Numbered from the stretch's first letter, positions 7,528 through 15,340 are shown. The stretch: 31,453 bases of DNA from Paulinella micropora (GCA_009731375.1 BJOX01000045.1:458414-489866), one strand, 5' to 3'. Translations and numbers: made by a program. The notes: a model not told the origin generated them from the letters alone.

Positions 7528-7543
7528 TTAAAAAAGAATCTTG
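7528..7543 (+). promoter_or_regulatory. promoter candidate with exact 14-mer AAAAAAGAATCTTG
   Basis: The 14-mer at 7530-7543 recurs exactly at 8761-8774. Both copies lie 24-31 nt before an ATG, just after the preceding stop codon. This is the clearest form of the genome's A/T-run plus TCTTG element. Confidence 0.6.
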
Positions 7544-7574
7544 GGGGCATTGTTAGATTAAAAGAGCGATCCCC

Positions 7575-8240
7575 ATGACAGACCCTTTCGCCAACTTAGA
7601 GCCACCGCTCGAGACAAAGACCGAACAGCCGCCCGCTGTCGGGCCTCTCCCCCCTCCTCCAGCCAAGCGGCGCAGGACAGCAGGCCCTTCTCAAGCAAGC
7701 CTGGCACGGCGTCTGGGAGCCGCGCCAGCACCAGAAGACCCTGTGCTGCGCGATGACCCCAACTACCGACTCTTGTGCGCCTACGGCCGCAGTGCCCTCA
7801 TTGGCCCCAAGCTCAAAAAGGCACACATCAACTGCGACCCAAAAGCTCTGCGCAGGCTGCCGAGACAGAAGCTGCCGCTGTTGTTGGACGAAGTCGAGGA
7901 AGTGCTGGAAGGCGAGCTGTCGGGCGAGCTAGCGGATGCCGTTCTCAAGCAAGGCCTAGTGTGCCTCGAAAACTTGGTAGCGAACCGCTCGCGTTACCAA
8001 ATCTCGGGCACGACCGAGGCCTGCTTTGCCAATGACCGGTGGTGCTTCTTGCTCGAGCGGGCCAAGCTGCGCGCGGGCATCGGGCTGCAGCGCCTGGACC
8101 CTATGACCGAACTGGCCCTGCTGACAGCGCAAACGGCTGCCATCACGCATGCCAAGAACACGATGTTTGCAGCACAGCCAGCGAGCCAAGCTACAAATCT
8201 GGACGCACCCGCGCCCACAGAGGAAAAGAAGAGTAGTTAA
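7575..8240 (+). CDS. hypothetical protein with N-terminal KRRR motif, 221 aa
   Basis: The first 55 residues are Pro-rich and contain PPPPAKRRRTAG, a likely nuclear-localisation or DNA-contact motif of the kind seen at the N-termini of many proteins here. Residues 60-190 form a compact, mainly helical domain (YGRSALIGPKLKKAHINCD, then LLDEVEEVLEGELSGELAD, then CLENLVANRS). It has the feel of a conserved viral family, but I cannot name it. The C-terminus is Ala/Thr-rich and ends in EEKKSS. It sits in the rightward structural block between two genes with strong A/T-tract promoters. Confidence 0.65.
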   Translation: MTDPFANLEPPLETKTEQPPAVGPLPPPPAKRRRTAGPSQASLARRLGAAPAPEDPVLRDDPNYRLLCAYGRSALIGPKLKKAHINCDPKALRRLPRQKLPLLLDEVEEVLEGELSGELADAVLKQGLVCLENLVANRSRYQISGTTEACFANDRWCFLLERAKLRAGIGLQRLDPMTELALLTAQTAAITHAKNTMFAAQPASQATNLDAPAPTEEKKSS

Positions 8241-8295
8241 ATAATAAAAAAAATTTATTTTGTTGTACGCCAGTTAAACATCTCTCCGAAAAGGA

Positions 8296-8757
8296 ATGTC
8301 CGAAGTGGTCAGCGATCTGTTTTCGCTCGAAAACTTTGCCCGGTCAGGCGCGGCGGCCGCTTTTGCCTATGTGGCCGCCCCGGTCGTCATTCAGGGCCCG
8401 GCCGTCTTCAATCTCTTGGCTGTGCCAGGCCTGAGTGGTGTCATGGTCAGCAAGAGCACAGGCCTGGCCGTCGTCGCCTTTGTGACTGCCACTGCTATTG
8501 ACCTCATTCAAAGTAGAGTCCTTAACCGCACCAAGGAGGGCCGTCTGGCCTCTTACCCTATGGCCGTGCACGTGGCCGGAGGAGGCCTGCTGTTTGCCAT
8601 GCTGCCCAGGCTCATGGGCCGCGGCCAGCTTGGGATGGTGGGCGACAGCGACGCGGCCAAGCAGCTATTCTTGATCGGCGCACTTTCAGAGGTGTTCAGC
8701 CAGTACTTCTACGAAGGCTACCTGAACCCCGCGGGCCAAGGACACTACCGCTTCTAA
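8296..8757 (+). CDS. multi-pass membrane protein, 153 aa
   Basis: Four hydrophobic segments are visible, at about residues 17-50, 56-70, 88-105 and 121-134, separated by short charged loops (QSRVLNRTKEGR after the second). No enzyme motif is seen. A protein of this kind could sit in an internal virion membrane or in a host membrane during entry or assembly. Other membrane proteins are encoded close by (8798, 9372, 11562), so the block appears to supply several membrane components of the particle. Family unknown. Confidence 0.65.
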   Translation: MSEVVSDLFSLENFARSGAAAAFAYVAAPVVIQGPAVFNLLAVPGLSGVMVSKSTGLAVVAFVTATAIDLIQSRVLNRTKEGRLASYPMAVHVAGGGLLFAMLPRLMGRGQLGMVGDSDAAKQLFLIGALSEVFSQYFYEGYLNPAGQGHYRF

Positions 8758-8760
8758 AAC

Positions 8761-8774
8761 AAAAAAGAATCTTG
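8761..8774 (+). promoter_or_regulatory. promoter candidate, second copy of AAAAAAGAATCTTG
   Basis: This is an exact copy of the 14-mer at 7530-7543, placed 23 nt before the ATG at 8798. Confidence 0.6.
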
Positions 8775-8797
8775 TGTAGCTAGTCTAGAGTGGAACA

Positions 8798-9103
8798 ATG
8801 CGAGTGGAAGAAGAAGCTCTGCTGGCCTGGGCTCTGATCGTTACAGTCGCCATCGTGGTGTTCACCTGCTGCAAACGGCTCTTGCGCCCAAAGATCTCGT
8901 GCGACCTCGACAAGCCGCTGCCTACACACTACGTGACACTCGATGACCTCCTCCGGCGGCCTTACCAAGCGCCAAGCGCTGCAGAAGCTCTTCGCGGACC
9001 TGGAGACTGTGCTGGACAACTGGGGGCTGCTGTCTGCCGGCGAGAGCAAGGACCTGCGGATGCAGTGGAATTTAGGTCTGGAACAGCAGGTTGCGACCGT
9101 TGA
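8798..9103 (+). CDS. single-pass membrane protein N-terminus (overlaps next frame)
   Basis: The first 50 residues are convincing: a short acidic start, one transmembrane helix (about residues 8-23, LLAWALIVTVAIVVFT) with a CC pair, a basic stop-transfer segment (KRLLRP), then KISCDLDKPLPTHYVTLDDLL. After about residue 50 the translation becomes Ala/Gly/Arg-rich and looks like an out-of-frame shadow of the helical frame that opens at 8943. Either two genes overlap by 161 nt, or a +1 shift near 8943-8960 joins them into one membrane-anchored helical protein. The promoter 14-mer upstream supports this start. Confidence 0.55.
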   Translation: MRVEEEALLAWALIVTVAIVVFTCCKRLLRPKISCDLDKPLPTHYVTLDDLLRRPYQAPSAAEALRGPGDCAGQLGAAVCRREQGPADAVEFRSGTAGCDR

Positions 9104-9326
9104 AAAGTTCTTTTTGCCTGCCTTCAAGGACGGCAAGCTCGCCGCGTACGTCCAGAGCGAAGCTGGCATCTGGTTTGAGCTGGCCGCCAAGACTCGTGCT
9201 CCCACTCCCGCCCTGCAACAGCTGCAGCAGAGATTGCTGGCCAAGCAGAAGCTGGCCAAGGACACTCAGTTCCTGGGACAAATTACGCAAGTCATGGAAC
9301 GAATCTGCCAAGTCATTGTCTTTTAA
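8943..9326 (+). CDS. helical protein, 127 aa, possibly the C-terminal part of the 8798 gene
   Basis: This frame has an ATG at 8943 and encodes a good helical protein (LTKRQALQKLFADLETVLDNW, TPALQQLQQRLLAKQKLAK) without a membrane segment. No A/T-tract promoter directly precedes it; the nearest one serves the 8798 gene. That favours translation coupled to, or fused with, the upstream membrane frame. Relative to 8798 this frame is +1. No family is recognised. Confidence 0.6.
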   Translation: MTSSGGLTKRQALQKLFADLETVLDNWGLLSAGESKDLRMQWNLGLEQQVATVEKFFLPAFKDGKLAAYVQSEAGIWFELAAKTRAPTPALQQLQQRLLAKQKLAKDTQFLGQITQVMERICQVIVF

Positions 9327-9371
9327 ATAAAAAATTTAATTTTCGTGACTCGTTAAGTTTAAATAAGCACG

Positions 9372-9704
9372 ATGGGCAAGCGCGCACGAGAACGGCATGC
9401 CAAACACACGGCCAAGAAGCAAGCCAAGAAGGAGGCCCATGACGCCAAGAGGCAGCGCATAGGGCGCAGAAAGGCCGAGAGGAGGGATAGACGTCGCGAG
9501 GGCCTGCGACAGTTCGGCAACACGATTAAGGGCATCGGCAACTTTTTCGGCAAGCAGGTCGACAAGGTGACCGACATCCCGAAAGAAGCCCTGAACACCA
9601 CCCAGCAGCTAGGCGACAACGCCGAGGGCAGCCTTAAATCGTTAGCGCTGCCGCTGGCGGTCGGTGCCGCGGCGATCGGGGCCGTGATGATCATGAAAAA
9701 ATAA
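9372..9704 (+). CDS. very basic protein with C-terminal hydrophobic helix, 110 aa
   Basis: Residues 1-45 are extremely rich in Lys and Arg (GKRARERHAKHTAKKQAKK, then KRQRIGRRK), suited to binding DNA or nuclear import. Residues 46-85 form an amphipathic region (FGNTIKGIGNFFGKQVDKV). Residues about 90-108 are a single hydrophobic helix (LALPLAVGAAAIGAVMIM) ending in KK. A basic head joined to an amphipathic and a membrane segment could link packaged DNA to an internal membrane or capsid. Small core and membrane-lytic proteins of adenoviruses have comparable properties, but no homology is claimed. It directly precedes the major capsid gene. Confidence 0.7.
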   Translation: MGKRARERHAKHTAKKQAKKEAHDAKRQRIGRRKAERRDRRREGLRQFGNTIKGIGNFFGKQVDKVTDIPKEALNTTQQLGDNAEGSLKSLALPLAVGAAAIGAVMIMKK

Positions 9705-9716
9705 AAAAAATCTTCT
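9702..9716 (+). promoter_or_regulatory. promoter candidate before the major capsid gene
   Basis: A TAAAAAAAATCTTCT tract overlaps the stop of the previous gene and lies about 23 nt before the capsid ATG. It matches the A/T-run plus TCTTG/TCTTC element. Confidence 0.5.
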
Positions 9717-9738
9717 TTGTGCTTAATATTATAGTACG

Positions 9739-11514
9739 ATGTCTTCCGCCACCGTCGTCGTACCTCCGCAGAAGTTGCAAAAGGTTGCTACGGGCAAGCG
9801 TGCCCGTAACGGCCAGGAGATCTTGATTGATCCCGAGCACGCCCGCGCGGTCAATGCGCGCCCTTGCTGGACGCAGACGGTCATGGCGCCCGCCGCCGCG
9901 ACCTCGGCGCTGAGCAACACCGCGTTTTTTAGCTTCATTCTCGAGAATAACCAAGCAGGCGCGATCCATGACGCGACATTGCGTTTCAAGATCACGTTCA
10001 CGACCAACGGCAGCCAGCCGACCGACTCGCGTGTTTTGCCTACCACTCAATGGTTCGAACGTATCGAGTACATCGACCGCCTGACGGGCACCGAGATCGC
10101 TCGCTACCACGGGGACATGATGCACCTGGTGCTCAACACGCTGTCGCAAGAGGCCATCGACCAGATCGCCGACATGGTCAACATGTGCCCCAAGACGGGC
10201 AAGGTCAGCGGCCGCCAGTGGGAGCACAACGACGAGCAGTACTTCTACTTGCCGCTGGTGCATACTTGGCTGAACGGCATGGACTTGGACCTCAGCACGC
10301 TGCGTGGCGATCTTGAAATCCGGTTTTATCCCAGAGGCTCGATCTTTGTGGCGGCCCAGTCGGCAGTCAACGGCCAGTCCGCGCCCGCCGTGACTTGTAC
10401 CGCCAGCTTGAGTGAGATCCGCTTCATCACTGGCTGCACGCAGCTGCCGAACGGCATGCGCCTGGGCAGGAACCCGCAGAAGATGGGCAAGGTCGCCGAG
10501 CAGAAGTACATCGACTTTGTGCAGTACACGGCCTACGCCCAGCGCATCAAGCCCTCCGACCGGTTTGCGATCGATCTGGATCAATTCTCTCACCACTCGG
10601 GCGGGCTGTTTGTCTTCATCCGCAAGAGCGGCGACCAGACCGCGTATGGAGATGCCACGACCTACTACCCACAGTACACGTACGACACCACTGGGCGCTT
10701 GATGACCTGCGACATGTTGGGCGACGCGACGACAATCGACTTGGAAGACGTTCACGGCAGGTCGCAGATGGGCGAAGGGACCCCGATCGACGAGCGCTTT
10801 TTCCGCGAGGAGACGATGGGCCAGCTGGTGCGCAGCTCCTACCTGAAGTCCAACGGCGTGTACCTGATTCCGTTTACCAACGACCCCAAGGCGATGTTAG
10901 ACGGCGTGATGGACGGTTACAAGACCTTTGTCGGCAACCGCGAGCGCCTGGTGATCAATACCGGCCCCGCGCCGCGCGCCACGACCGCCACGTTCACTGT
11001 GCCAACGCTGACTGGCTGGCTCAATACTCACGAGTCCAAGTTCGTCATTAAGTACGACGGAGTGGTCGTGTTGTCCGCGTCCTTGGACAACGACAACACG
11101 GACGGGGTGTGGACCAAGGCAGGGCCCGTCCAGTACACAGGCGAGTACACGGCGCTCTGGACCAACGTCAACGCCACGCTTGCCTCTAACACGTTCCTGG
11201 TCGGCAGAGGCGTCAGGCTGAGCTTCAAGTGTGCAAACAACAGCATGGACTTCGTTAACACCCAGAACGTCGTGGTCACGTTCCAGGACCTCAATGGCCA
11301 GCCCCTGATATGCAACCGGGAGGATCTCGCAAAGTTGTCGATCGAAATTATGAACAGCGGCGCGGCCGACAAGACCTACGAAGCGTACACCTGCACCGCC
11401 AGCACTGCGGGCAAGCGAGGAGTCATTGACGGCTTGTATGATGTCACGATTTACTCCGCCTATTTCAAGTACTTGCATGAGGCTAATGGTAGCCTGGAGG
11501 TGGCTTCGGTTTAA
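9739..11514 (+). CDS. MCP: double jelly-roll major capsid protein
   Basis: At 591 residues this has the length and order of segments expected for a PLV major capsid protein. These include a first jelly-roll with LRFKITFTTN, a W-F-x-R-I-E-Y-I-D strand, the helical insertion (MMHLVLNTLSQEAIDQIADMVN), and then YFYLPLVHTWLNG with DLEIRFYPRG near residue 190. The second jelly-roll follows, with GLFVFIRKSG, YLIPFTNDP, the G-x-x-x-F-V-G-N segment and a C-terminal Y-x-A-Y-F strand. Trimers of such proteins build pseudo-hexameric capsomers. The N-terminus carries a KRARNG motif (around residue 21) in keeping with other virion proteins here. The gene ends the structural block and is followed by a tiny membrane peptide and a strong hairpin. 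Confidence 0.9.
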   Translation: MSSATVVVPPQKLQKVATGKRARNGQEILIDPEHARAVNARPCWTQTVMAPAAATSALSNTAFFSFILENNQAGAIHDATLRFKITFTTNGSQPTDSRVLPTTQWFERIEYIDRLTGTEIARYHGDMMHLVLNTLSQEAIDQIADMVNMCPKTGKVSGRQWEHNDEQYFYLPLVHTWLNGMDLDLSTLRGDLEIRFYPRGSIFVAAQSAVNGQSAPAVTCTASLSEIRFITGCTQLPNGMRLGRNPQKMGKVAEQKYIDFVQYTAYAQRIKPSDRFAIDLDQFSHHSGGLFVFIRKSGDQTAYGDATTYYPQYTYDTTGRLMTCDMLGDATTIDLEDVHGRSQMGEGTPIDERFFREETMGQLVRSSYLKSNGVYLIPFTNDPKAMLDGVMDGYKTFVGNRERLVINTGPAPRATTATFTVPTLTGWLNTHESKFVIKYDGVVVLSASLDNDNTDGVWTKAGPVQYTGEYTALWTNVNATLASNTFLVGRGVRLSFKCANNSMDFVNTQNVVVTFQDLNGQPLICNREDLAKLSIEIMNSGAADKTYEAYTCTASTAGKRGVIDGLYDVTIYSAYFKYLHEANGSLEVASV

Positions 11515-11561
11515 AAATTCTAGCTTATGTATTCTAATTAAAAGAGAGCAAAGTGCAAAAA

Positions 11562-11690
11562 ATGGACCCGCTCGTGGCTGCCATTATCGTGGTTGTAGTG
11601 GTCGGAGTGATCGGGTGCGTGTGCATCCTGTACTTCCCGGTGAGGTGTCCGGACGAACAAACAGCGGCACCGGCCGGCCCGGACGTGTGA
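11562..11690 (+). CDS. 42-aa single-pass membrane peptide
   Basis: A short frame directly downstream of the capsid gene encodes one transmembrane helix (residues 5-25, a Val/Ile-rich run ending GCVCILYF), followed by a cysteine and an Ala/Pro tail. The ATG lies in an AAAAAATG context behind an A/T-rich leader (TCTAATTAAAAGAG). The clean helix and the position argue for a real small virion or membrane protein. No family is recognised. Confidence 0.55.
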   Translation: MDPLVAAIIVVVVVGVIGCVCILYFPVRCPDEQTAAPAGPDV

Positions 11691-11747
11691 AATTTTCCCT
11701 GGAATTTTCTTGGACGGCCCACCCCTGCCACCAGACACGGCAAAAAA

Positions 11748-11777
11748 AGCTGTAGCTGCACCAGTGCAGCTACAGCT
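11748..11777. terminator. 14-bp perfect hairpin after the capsid cluster
   Basis: AGCTGTAGCTGCAC (11748-11761) pairs perfectly with GTGCAGCTACAGCT (11764-11777) with only CA between. It is preceded by an A run (CAAAAAAAG). It could end capsid transcripts or act as a cruciform-forming site. Confidence 0.5.
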
Positions 11778-11829
11778 ATACACCACTCATTTTTTTGAAT
11801 CGATTTTTTGTGGACCCGTGAAATTTTCG

Positions 11830-11853
11830 ACCAGCTACATTTTTGCAGCTGGT
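11830..11853. repeat. interrupted hairpin with ACCAGCT/AGCTGGT arms
   Basis: ACCAGCT (11830-11836) pairs with AGCTGGT (11847-11853), and outside it TGAAAT (11819-11824) pairs with ATTTCA (11858-11863). This is the second of the hairpins in the cluster. Confidence 0.6.
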
Positions 11854-11887
11854 TCAGATTTCACGCAAAATTCATGAAATTTTGTGG

Positions 11888-11905
11888 CACGACAAATCTG
11901 TCGTG
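11888..11905. repeat. 7-bp hairpin CACGACA/TGTCGTG
   Basis: CACGACA (11888-11894), loop AATC, TGTCGTG (11899-11905). AAATTT-type blocks lie on both sides, as with the hairpin at 11970. Confidence 0.6.
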
Positions 11906-11969
11906 TCACCAAATTTTACGCAAAACCTACGTCTTTTGCCACCAAAGAGACTCGCGCGAAAAGACCGTC

Positions 11970-12009
11970 AAATTTGGTGTAGCTACACTTTTGTAGCTTC
12001 ACCAAATTT
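11970..12009. repeat. 18-bp hairpin with one mismatch
   Basis: AAATTTGGTGTAGCTACA (11970-11987) pairs with TGTAGCTTCACCAAATTT (11992-12009), 17 of 18 positions, with loop CTTT. The stem is too long to be chance in a 40-nt span. Confidence 0.75.
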
Positions 12010-12150
12010 CACGCAAAAACCGGCTTGCGAAAATGGGTGGGCTGAAATGATCCCGGCCCGGCCGACCTCTTTTGAATCTCGAATCTTGAAGCTAGGTTTT
12101 GAAAAGGAACGACTGTGTCCGCGACACTGACACAATTCCACCGAACGAAG

Positions 12151-13194
12151 ATGATGCAAGAGCAAAACGACAAGACTGTGGCCACCGGTGCCACCAACGA
12201 TGCTATCGAGGCAAACCCAATGCTCATGGGGCTACAAGAGGCCGACTTCGGAAAGTCAGTGAAGAGACAACAGGACGGCTTTTTCTCTGTCATCGACGCG
12301 ATAGCCTCCTTCAAGGGATGCTCTGACAAGGATGCACGGGTTGCTTACACCAGACTGCAGCCCCAGGTCGAAAAGCTGGATATTCAGCGTTCACTTAAGA
12401 GGGTTCAATTTGCACGGGCCGACGGTCGAACGGGCAAACTAGTCGACTGCCTGCCCTTCGACAAGCTGCTCCAAGTTCTGGCTATGGTGCCAGGCGAGAG
12501 GGCAAAACAGCTGCGGTCGGAGCAGGCCAACATCGCGGCACGGGCGGTGGTCGGCGATGAACAGCTCGAGGCGGCAATGCCCCTGAGGCGCGAGCAGTTG
12601 TCAGAGAAGACGAGGCGCGATGTACTGGACACGATCGAACAGCCTACGAACAAGAAGCTCATCGAGGACAAGATCGCGGTGATCGGCGCACGCAAGAGGC
12701 TGTGTATCACAGAGTTTGCGGCGCCGCTGGATGCTTACAAGGGCGTTCTTGAGCTCCTCGGCATCAAGATGGATGACAGAGACAAACTGTTTTTCGCAGA
12801 TGAGGCGCGCAACAGCGCACGGCAGGCAGTACAGGCAATGAGGAGTGCTGTTTCTCTGCCCGCAATCACGGCTACGGCTTCCGCCACATTGCCAGAGCCA
12901 GTGGTAGCAAGGAAGGAGTTGGCCATGACGGACGTCTTTTTGCAGCTGGCATCGTCTCCCAAGCCAGTTGGTGCCGAGAGGACGGCGCTGTTGATCAAGG
13001 CGGGCAAGCTGGCGGCTGCCAGGTACCGCGCGAGGCATCAGGGACAAGAGCCACCCAAGGCAGAGAGGCTGGTGGGAGGAGCTATGCGCAAGGTCAATGT
13101 CTACTTCGAGGACGACCGGGACATTTTGGAAGCGGCATGCCGGGAAGCACTAGGAACGAGAACTTCTCCTCTGTTTCGATTCAACAAGCGTTAA
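12151..13194 (+). CDS. BRO/antirepressor-like regulatory protein candidate, 347 aa
   Basis: I chose ATG 12151; an in-frame GTG at 12115 is the alternative. Residues about 44-140 have the pattern FFSVIDAIASFKGCSDKDARVAYTRL, a loop with a basic F/R segment, then LPFDKLLQVLAMVPGERAKQLR and an I-A-x-R-x-V-G-D-E end. This resembles a BRO-N or antirepressor-type DNA-binding domain found in large DNA viruses and in protist genomes. The C-terminal 60 residues (AARYRARHQGQEPPKAERL ... NVYFEDDRDIL) form a second conserved-looking unit. It follows the hairpin cluster and is not part of the structural block. A role in transcription control or host response is inferred only from the domain resemblance. 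Confidence 0.6.
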   Translation: MMQEQNDKTVATGATNDAIEANPMLMGLQEADFGKSVKRQQDGFFSVIDAIASFKGCSDKDARVAYTRLQPQVEKLDIQRSLKRVQFARADGRTGKLVDCLPFDKLLQVLAMVPGERAKQLRSEQANIAARAVVGDEQLEAAMPLRREQLSEKTRRDVLDTIEQPTNKKLIEDKIAVIGARKRLCITEFAAPLDAYKGVLELLGIKMDDRDKLFFADEARNSARQAVQAMRSAVSLPAITATASATLPEPVVARKELAMTDVFLQLASSPKPVGAERTALLIKAGKLAAARYRARHQGQEPPKAERLVGGAMRKVNVYFEDDRDILEAACREALGTRTSPLFRFNKR

Positions 13195-13267
13195 AATCTG
13201 TTTTAATCAATAAAAATTTTATCTTCTTTTGCTCTATTATCAACAAGCCACAAAGGCAAACTAGAAG

Positions 13268-13564
13268 ATGTCTTCCAGCTCCTGTGCAACTTGTGGACAC
13301 GCTACCACCGCTGCTCCCGCCAAGCCCGAGCGCAAGCCCCGCGCGCCGTCCGCGTACAACACCTTTTTCAAGGAGCAGATGGGCACGCCCGAGGTGAAGG
13401 CGATGCAACATAAAGAGCGCATGAAGTACATCAGCGAGAAATGGAACCAACAGAAGGCAGCGGCTCCTGCTCCTTCTTCCGCGTCTGCACCCCCACAGGA
13501 ATCGGCACAGGCGCAGAGCGACGCACTCCCTGCTGGACGACCTGCCCTCGTGCGTTCCCTCTGA
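13268..13564 (+). CDS. HMG-box-like DNA-binding protein, 98 aa
   Basis: Residues 23-62 (KPRAPSAYNTFFKEQM ... HKERMKYISEKWNQQ) match the first half of an HMG/YABBY-type box, with the A-P-S-A-Y-N-x-F-x-K-E signature and the later K-x-x-x-x-I-S-x-x-W helix. Two cysteines (C6, C9) precede it. Such proteins bend or coat DNA, and small HMG-like proteins occur in other large eukaryotic viruses. The Ala/Pro/Ser tail is low complexity. The last 134 nt overlap the 3' end of the convergent resolvase gene. A TTTTATCTTC element lies upstream (about 13217-13226). Confidence 0.75.
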   Translation: MSSSSCATCGHATTAAPAKPERKPRAPSAYNTFFKEQMGTPEVKAMQHKERMKYISEKWNQQKAAAPAPSSASAPPQESAQAQSDALPAGRPALVRSL

Positions 13565-14078
13565 CCAGCGCACAGAAAGCCAGACCGAACGCGTCACTCA
13601 GGTGATCGCACTCGCTGAGGCCCCTAGTCTCACCAGTCACGTCGAACGATTCTATTAAATTCTGTGCTAGCACTCTGGATTGTAACTTGAATTTGCCCTT
13701 GATCCGCCCGGACACGACCGGCGTCAACGAAAAAAAGCAAGAAAACTTGAATGAGCTCTGGTAGAAAAGTAGCTCCTTGGCGCCGAGTGCCAGCATCGTT
13801 GCGCCGGCTGCCGCTTGGACGAGCAAATTTGAGGGATTCGTGTTCGCCCTCCCAAAGTTTTGGTCCTCGACCACACAGACGTCGGCGTTGTATACTTCCT
13901 CGATTGCGTTCAGGCACGCAAACAGGGACTTGGTCTTGAAGCTGTCGGTGTCGTCTTGTCTGGCAATGTCCAGTACTCTGGCATAGGTAACTGCGATGGC
14001 GTTGGTGCCGTTGTTCTTCTCGAGCACTACCACTCCCAGGTTTCTTAGCCCAGGGTCGATTGACACCACTCTTTTCAT
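13431..14078 (-). CDS. RuvC-like Holliday junction resolvase (poxvirus A22 type)
   Basis: The protein begins with the classic first strand and catalytic acid, VVSIDPGLRNLGVVVLE (D8). The second acid is in VCVVEDQNF (E71) and the last pair lies in ECDHLSDAF (D158, D162). This is the order of the RNase H-fold resolvases of NCLDVs and PLVs, which cut four-way junctions and resolve replicated genomes before packaging. The catalytic domain is complete by about residue 172. The remaining 43 residues, basic and Pro-rich, are encoded antisense to the HMG gene and may be a dispensable tail. The leader on the coding strand is purine-rich (AAGAAAAAAATG). Confidence 0.88.
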   Translation of the reverse strand: MKRVVSIDPGLRNLGVVVLEKNNGTNAIAVTYARVLDIARQDDTDSFKTKSLFACLNAIEEVYNADVCVVEDQNFGRANTNPSNLLVQAAAGATMLALGAKELLFYQSSFKFSCFFSLTPVVSGRIKGKFKLQSRVLAQNLIESFDVTGETRGLSECDHLSDAFGLAFCALVRGNARGQVVQQGVRRSAPVPIPVGVQTRKKEQEPLPSVGSISR

Positions 14079-14125
14079 TTTTTTCTTGTTTTCTTTTGTT
14101 TTAATGCAATACGAACTTTCTTTTT

Positions 14126-15307
14126 TTATACGTCTTCATACCAACTGAGGCTCATGTGCACGTCTGCCGTACTCTGAGTAGTGCTCGCCGCAATGCAGAG
14201 CACTTCTCCTGGCCCGATAGCGATGTTGAGCCTGCTCAGGTCCAGGCTGGCCGACGCCGACCCTGTAGCCGACACGACGCACGCGGCCACCGCATTACCA
14301 CCAGACACCGTGACCAGCGAAGCGGAGTACTCGGTGTTAGAGGCAGTGTCGTGGTTCGCGTAGGTCGACGCGCTGCCGAACGTAGCTTGCGTGAGCACTC
14401 GCAGGATCACGGGCTTGGTGCCCGAGACGGCCGTAGCGGTCAACAAGGTTGGGAACAGCAGGTCGTTGTTGGGGAGGGCGCCGATCAAACTCTTGTTGCG
14501 GATCACCAGCACGTTGCTTTCGGTTGTGCCTATGGTCTGCACATTGGTGCGCGCAAAGCTGAGGCCCAGTTGTCGTACTGGACCCTCGACCAGGACGCCG
14601 ACACTGGCTGTGCGCACCTGGCCTCCCGCGCCAGTCGTCTTGAGCCTGAACGGCAAGCTGGCGTTGGAGAGCGAAGGCGTCGTGTTGGCGCCCGCGTACT
14701 GGATTCGGTGCACGGGCACTAGCACCCCGTCCGACTGCCTCTCGACCGAGAACGTGACTGCCCCAAACCCCAGATACTGCATTTGGATCTGAAAGATGTT
14801 GCCCTTGGCCCAGTCCTTGCGGTCCATATCGTTGTCGCCGCCCAGGCAGTTGTTGAGGTTCCAGTCTTTCTGGTCGACGTAAGTGTTGACTCCCGCGTTG
14901 CGGTGCAAGATCTGCAGCCTGTTGGTTCGGGTCTGGTCCTGCACAAAGAAGAAGCCGTTGTTGTCGTCTCCGAGGCCGGCCATGGCGGAATTAGCCACGT
15001 TGATCGCGGCAGGGAACAGTGCCGTGAAGCGGCAGGTCAGGCCTTGCCCCGCGCGGTACTTGCAGCGCCTGAGCGTCTCGGCCTGCGCGGCGCCACTGAG
15101 CGACAGCAGGCCGGCGGCGGTGGTCACGGTGCCGGAGGTCGCGAACTTGCGCGTGTTCAGGGTGCCAGTGTAGGGGAAAACCTCCTGCACTAGCGGGGTA
15201 GACTCCGCGACCTTGTGTTCGCCAAAGGCCGTGACCATGCTAGGAAGTGGTTTGGTCTCGACCACATCCTCCAGGCGCATGCGCTTCGCGCCGCTGAGCG
15301 TCAGCAT
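14126..15307 (-). CDS. putative virion surface protein, 393 aa
   Basis: This is a beta-rich protein of capsid or fibre character, rich in Ser, Thr, Gly and Val. The N-terminus has AKRMRLEDVV (residues 7-16), the basic motif seen on other virion proteins. Residues about 95-215 include FFFVQDQTRTNRLQILHRN and YLGFGAVTFSVERQSDGVLVPVH, a pattern I associate with virus and phage surface or tail proteins, though no named family can be given. The C-terminal third is a plain beta-sandwich-like sequence ending SLSWYEDV. It is divergent from the penton gene only 54 nt away, which fits a shared structural role. Confidence 0.65.
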   Translation of the reverse strand: MLTLSGAKRMRLEDVVETKPLPSMVTAFGEHKVAESTPLVQEVFPYTGTLNTRKFATSGTVTTAAGLLSLSGAAQAETLRRCKYRAGQGLTCRFTALFPAAINVANSAMAGLGDDNNGFFFVQDQTRTNRLQILHRNAGVNTYVDQKDWNLNNCLGGDNDMDRKDWAKGNIFQIQMQYLGFGAVTFSVERQSDGVLVPVHRIQYAGANTTPSLSNASLPFRLKTTGAGGQVRTASVGVLVEGPVRQLGLSFARTNVQTIGTTESNVLVIRNKSLIGALPNNDLLFPTLLTATAVSGTKPVILRVLTQATFGSASTYANHDTASNTEYSASLVTVSGGNAVAACVVSATGSASASLDLSRLNIAIGPGEVLCIAASTTQSTADVHMSLSWYEDV

Positions 15308-15340
15308 TTTTTTTCCTCTTGTACTACACTAGTAACAACA

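Larger units (their letters stand above)
11691..12150. other. non-coding hairpin cluster downstream of the capsid gene
   Basis: No gene is seen. The stretch is packed with inverted repeats and a recurring ATTTCACGCAAAA motif (around 11858, 11913 as ATTTTACGCAAAA, and 12006). The strongest hairpins are listed separately. It separates the rightward structural block from the regulatory-type gene at 12151. Confidence 0.7.
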
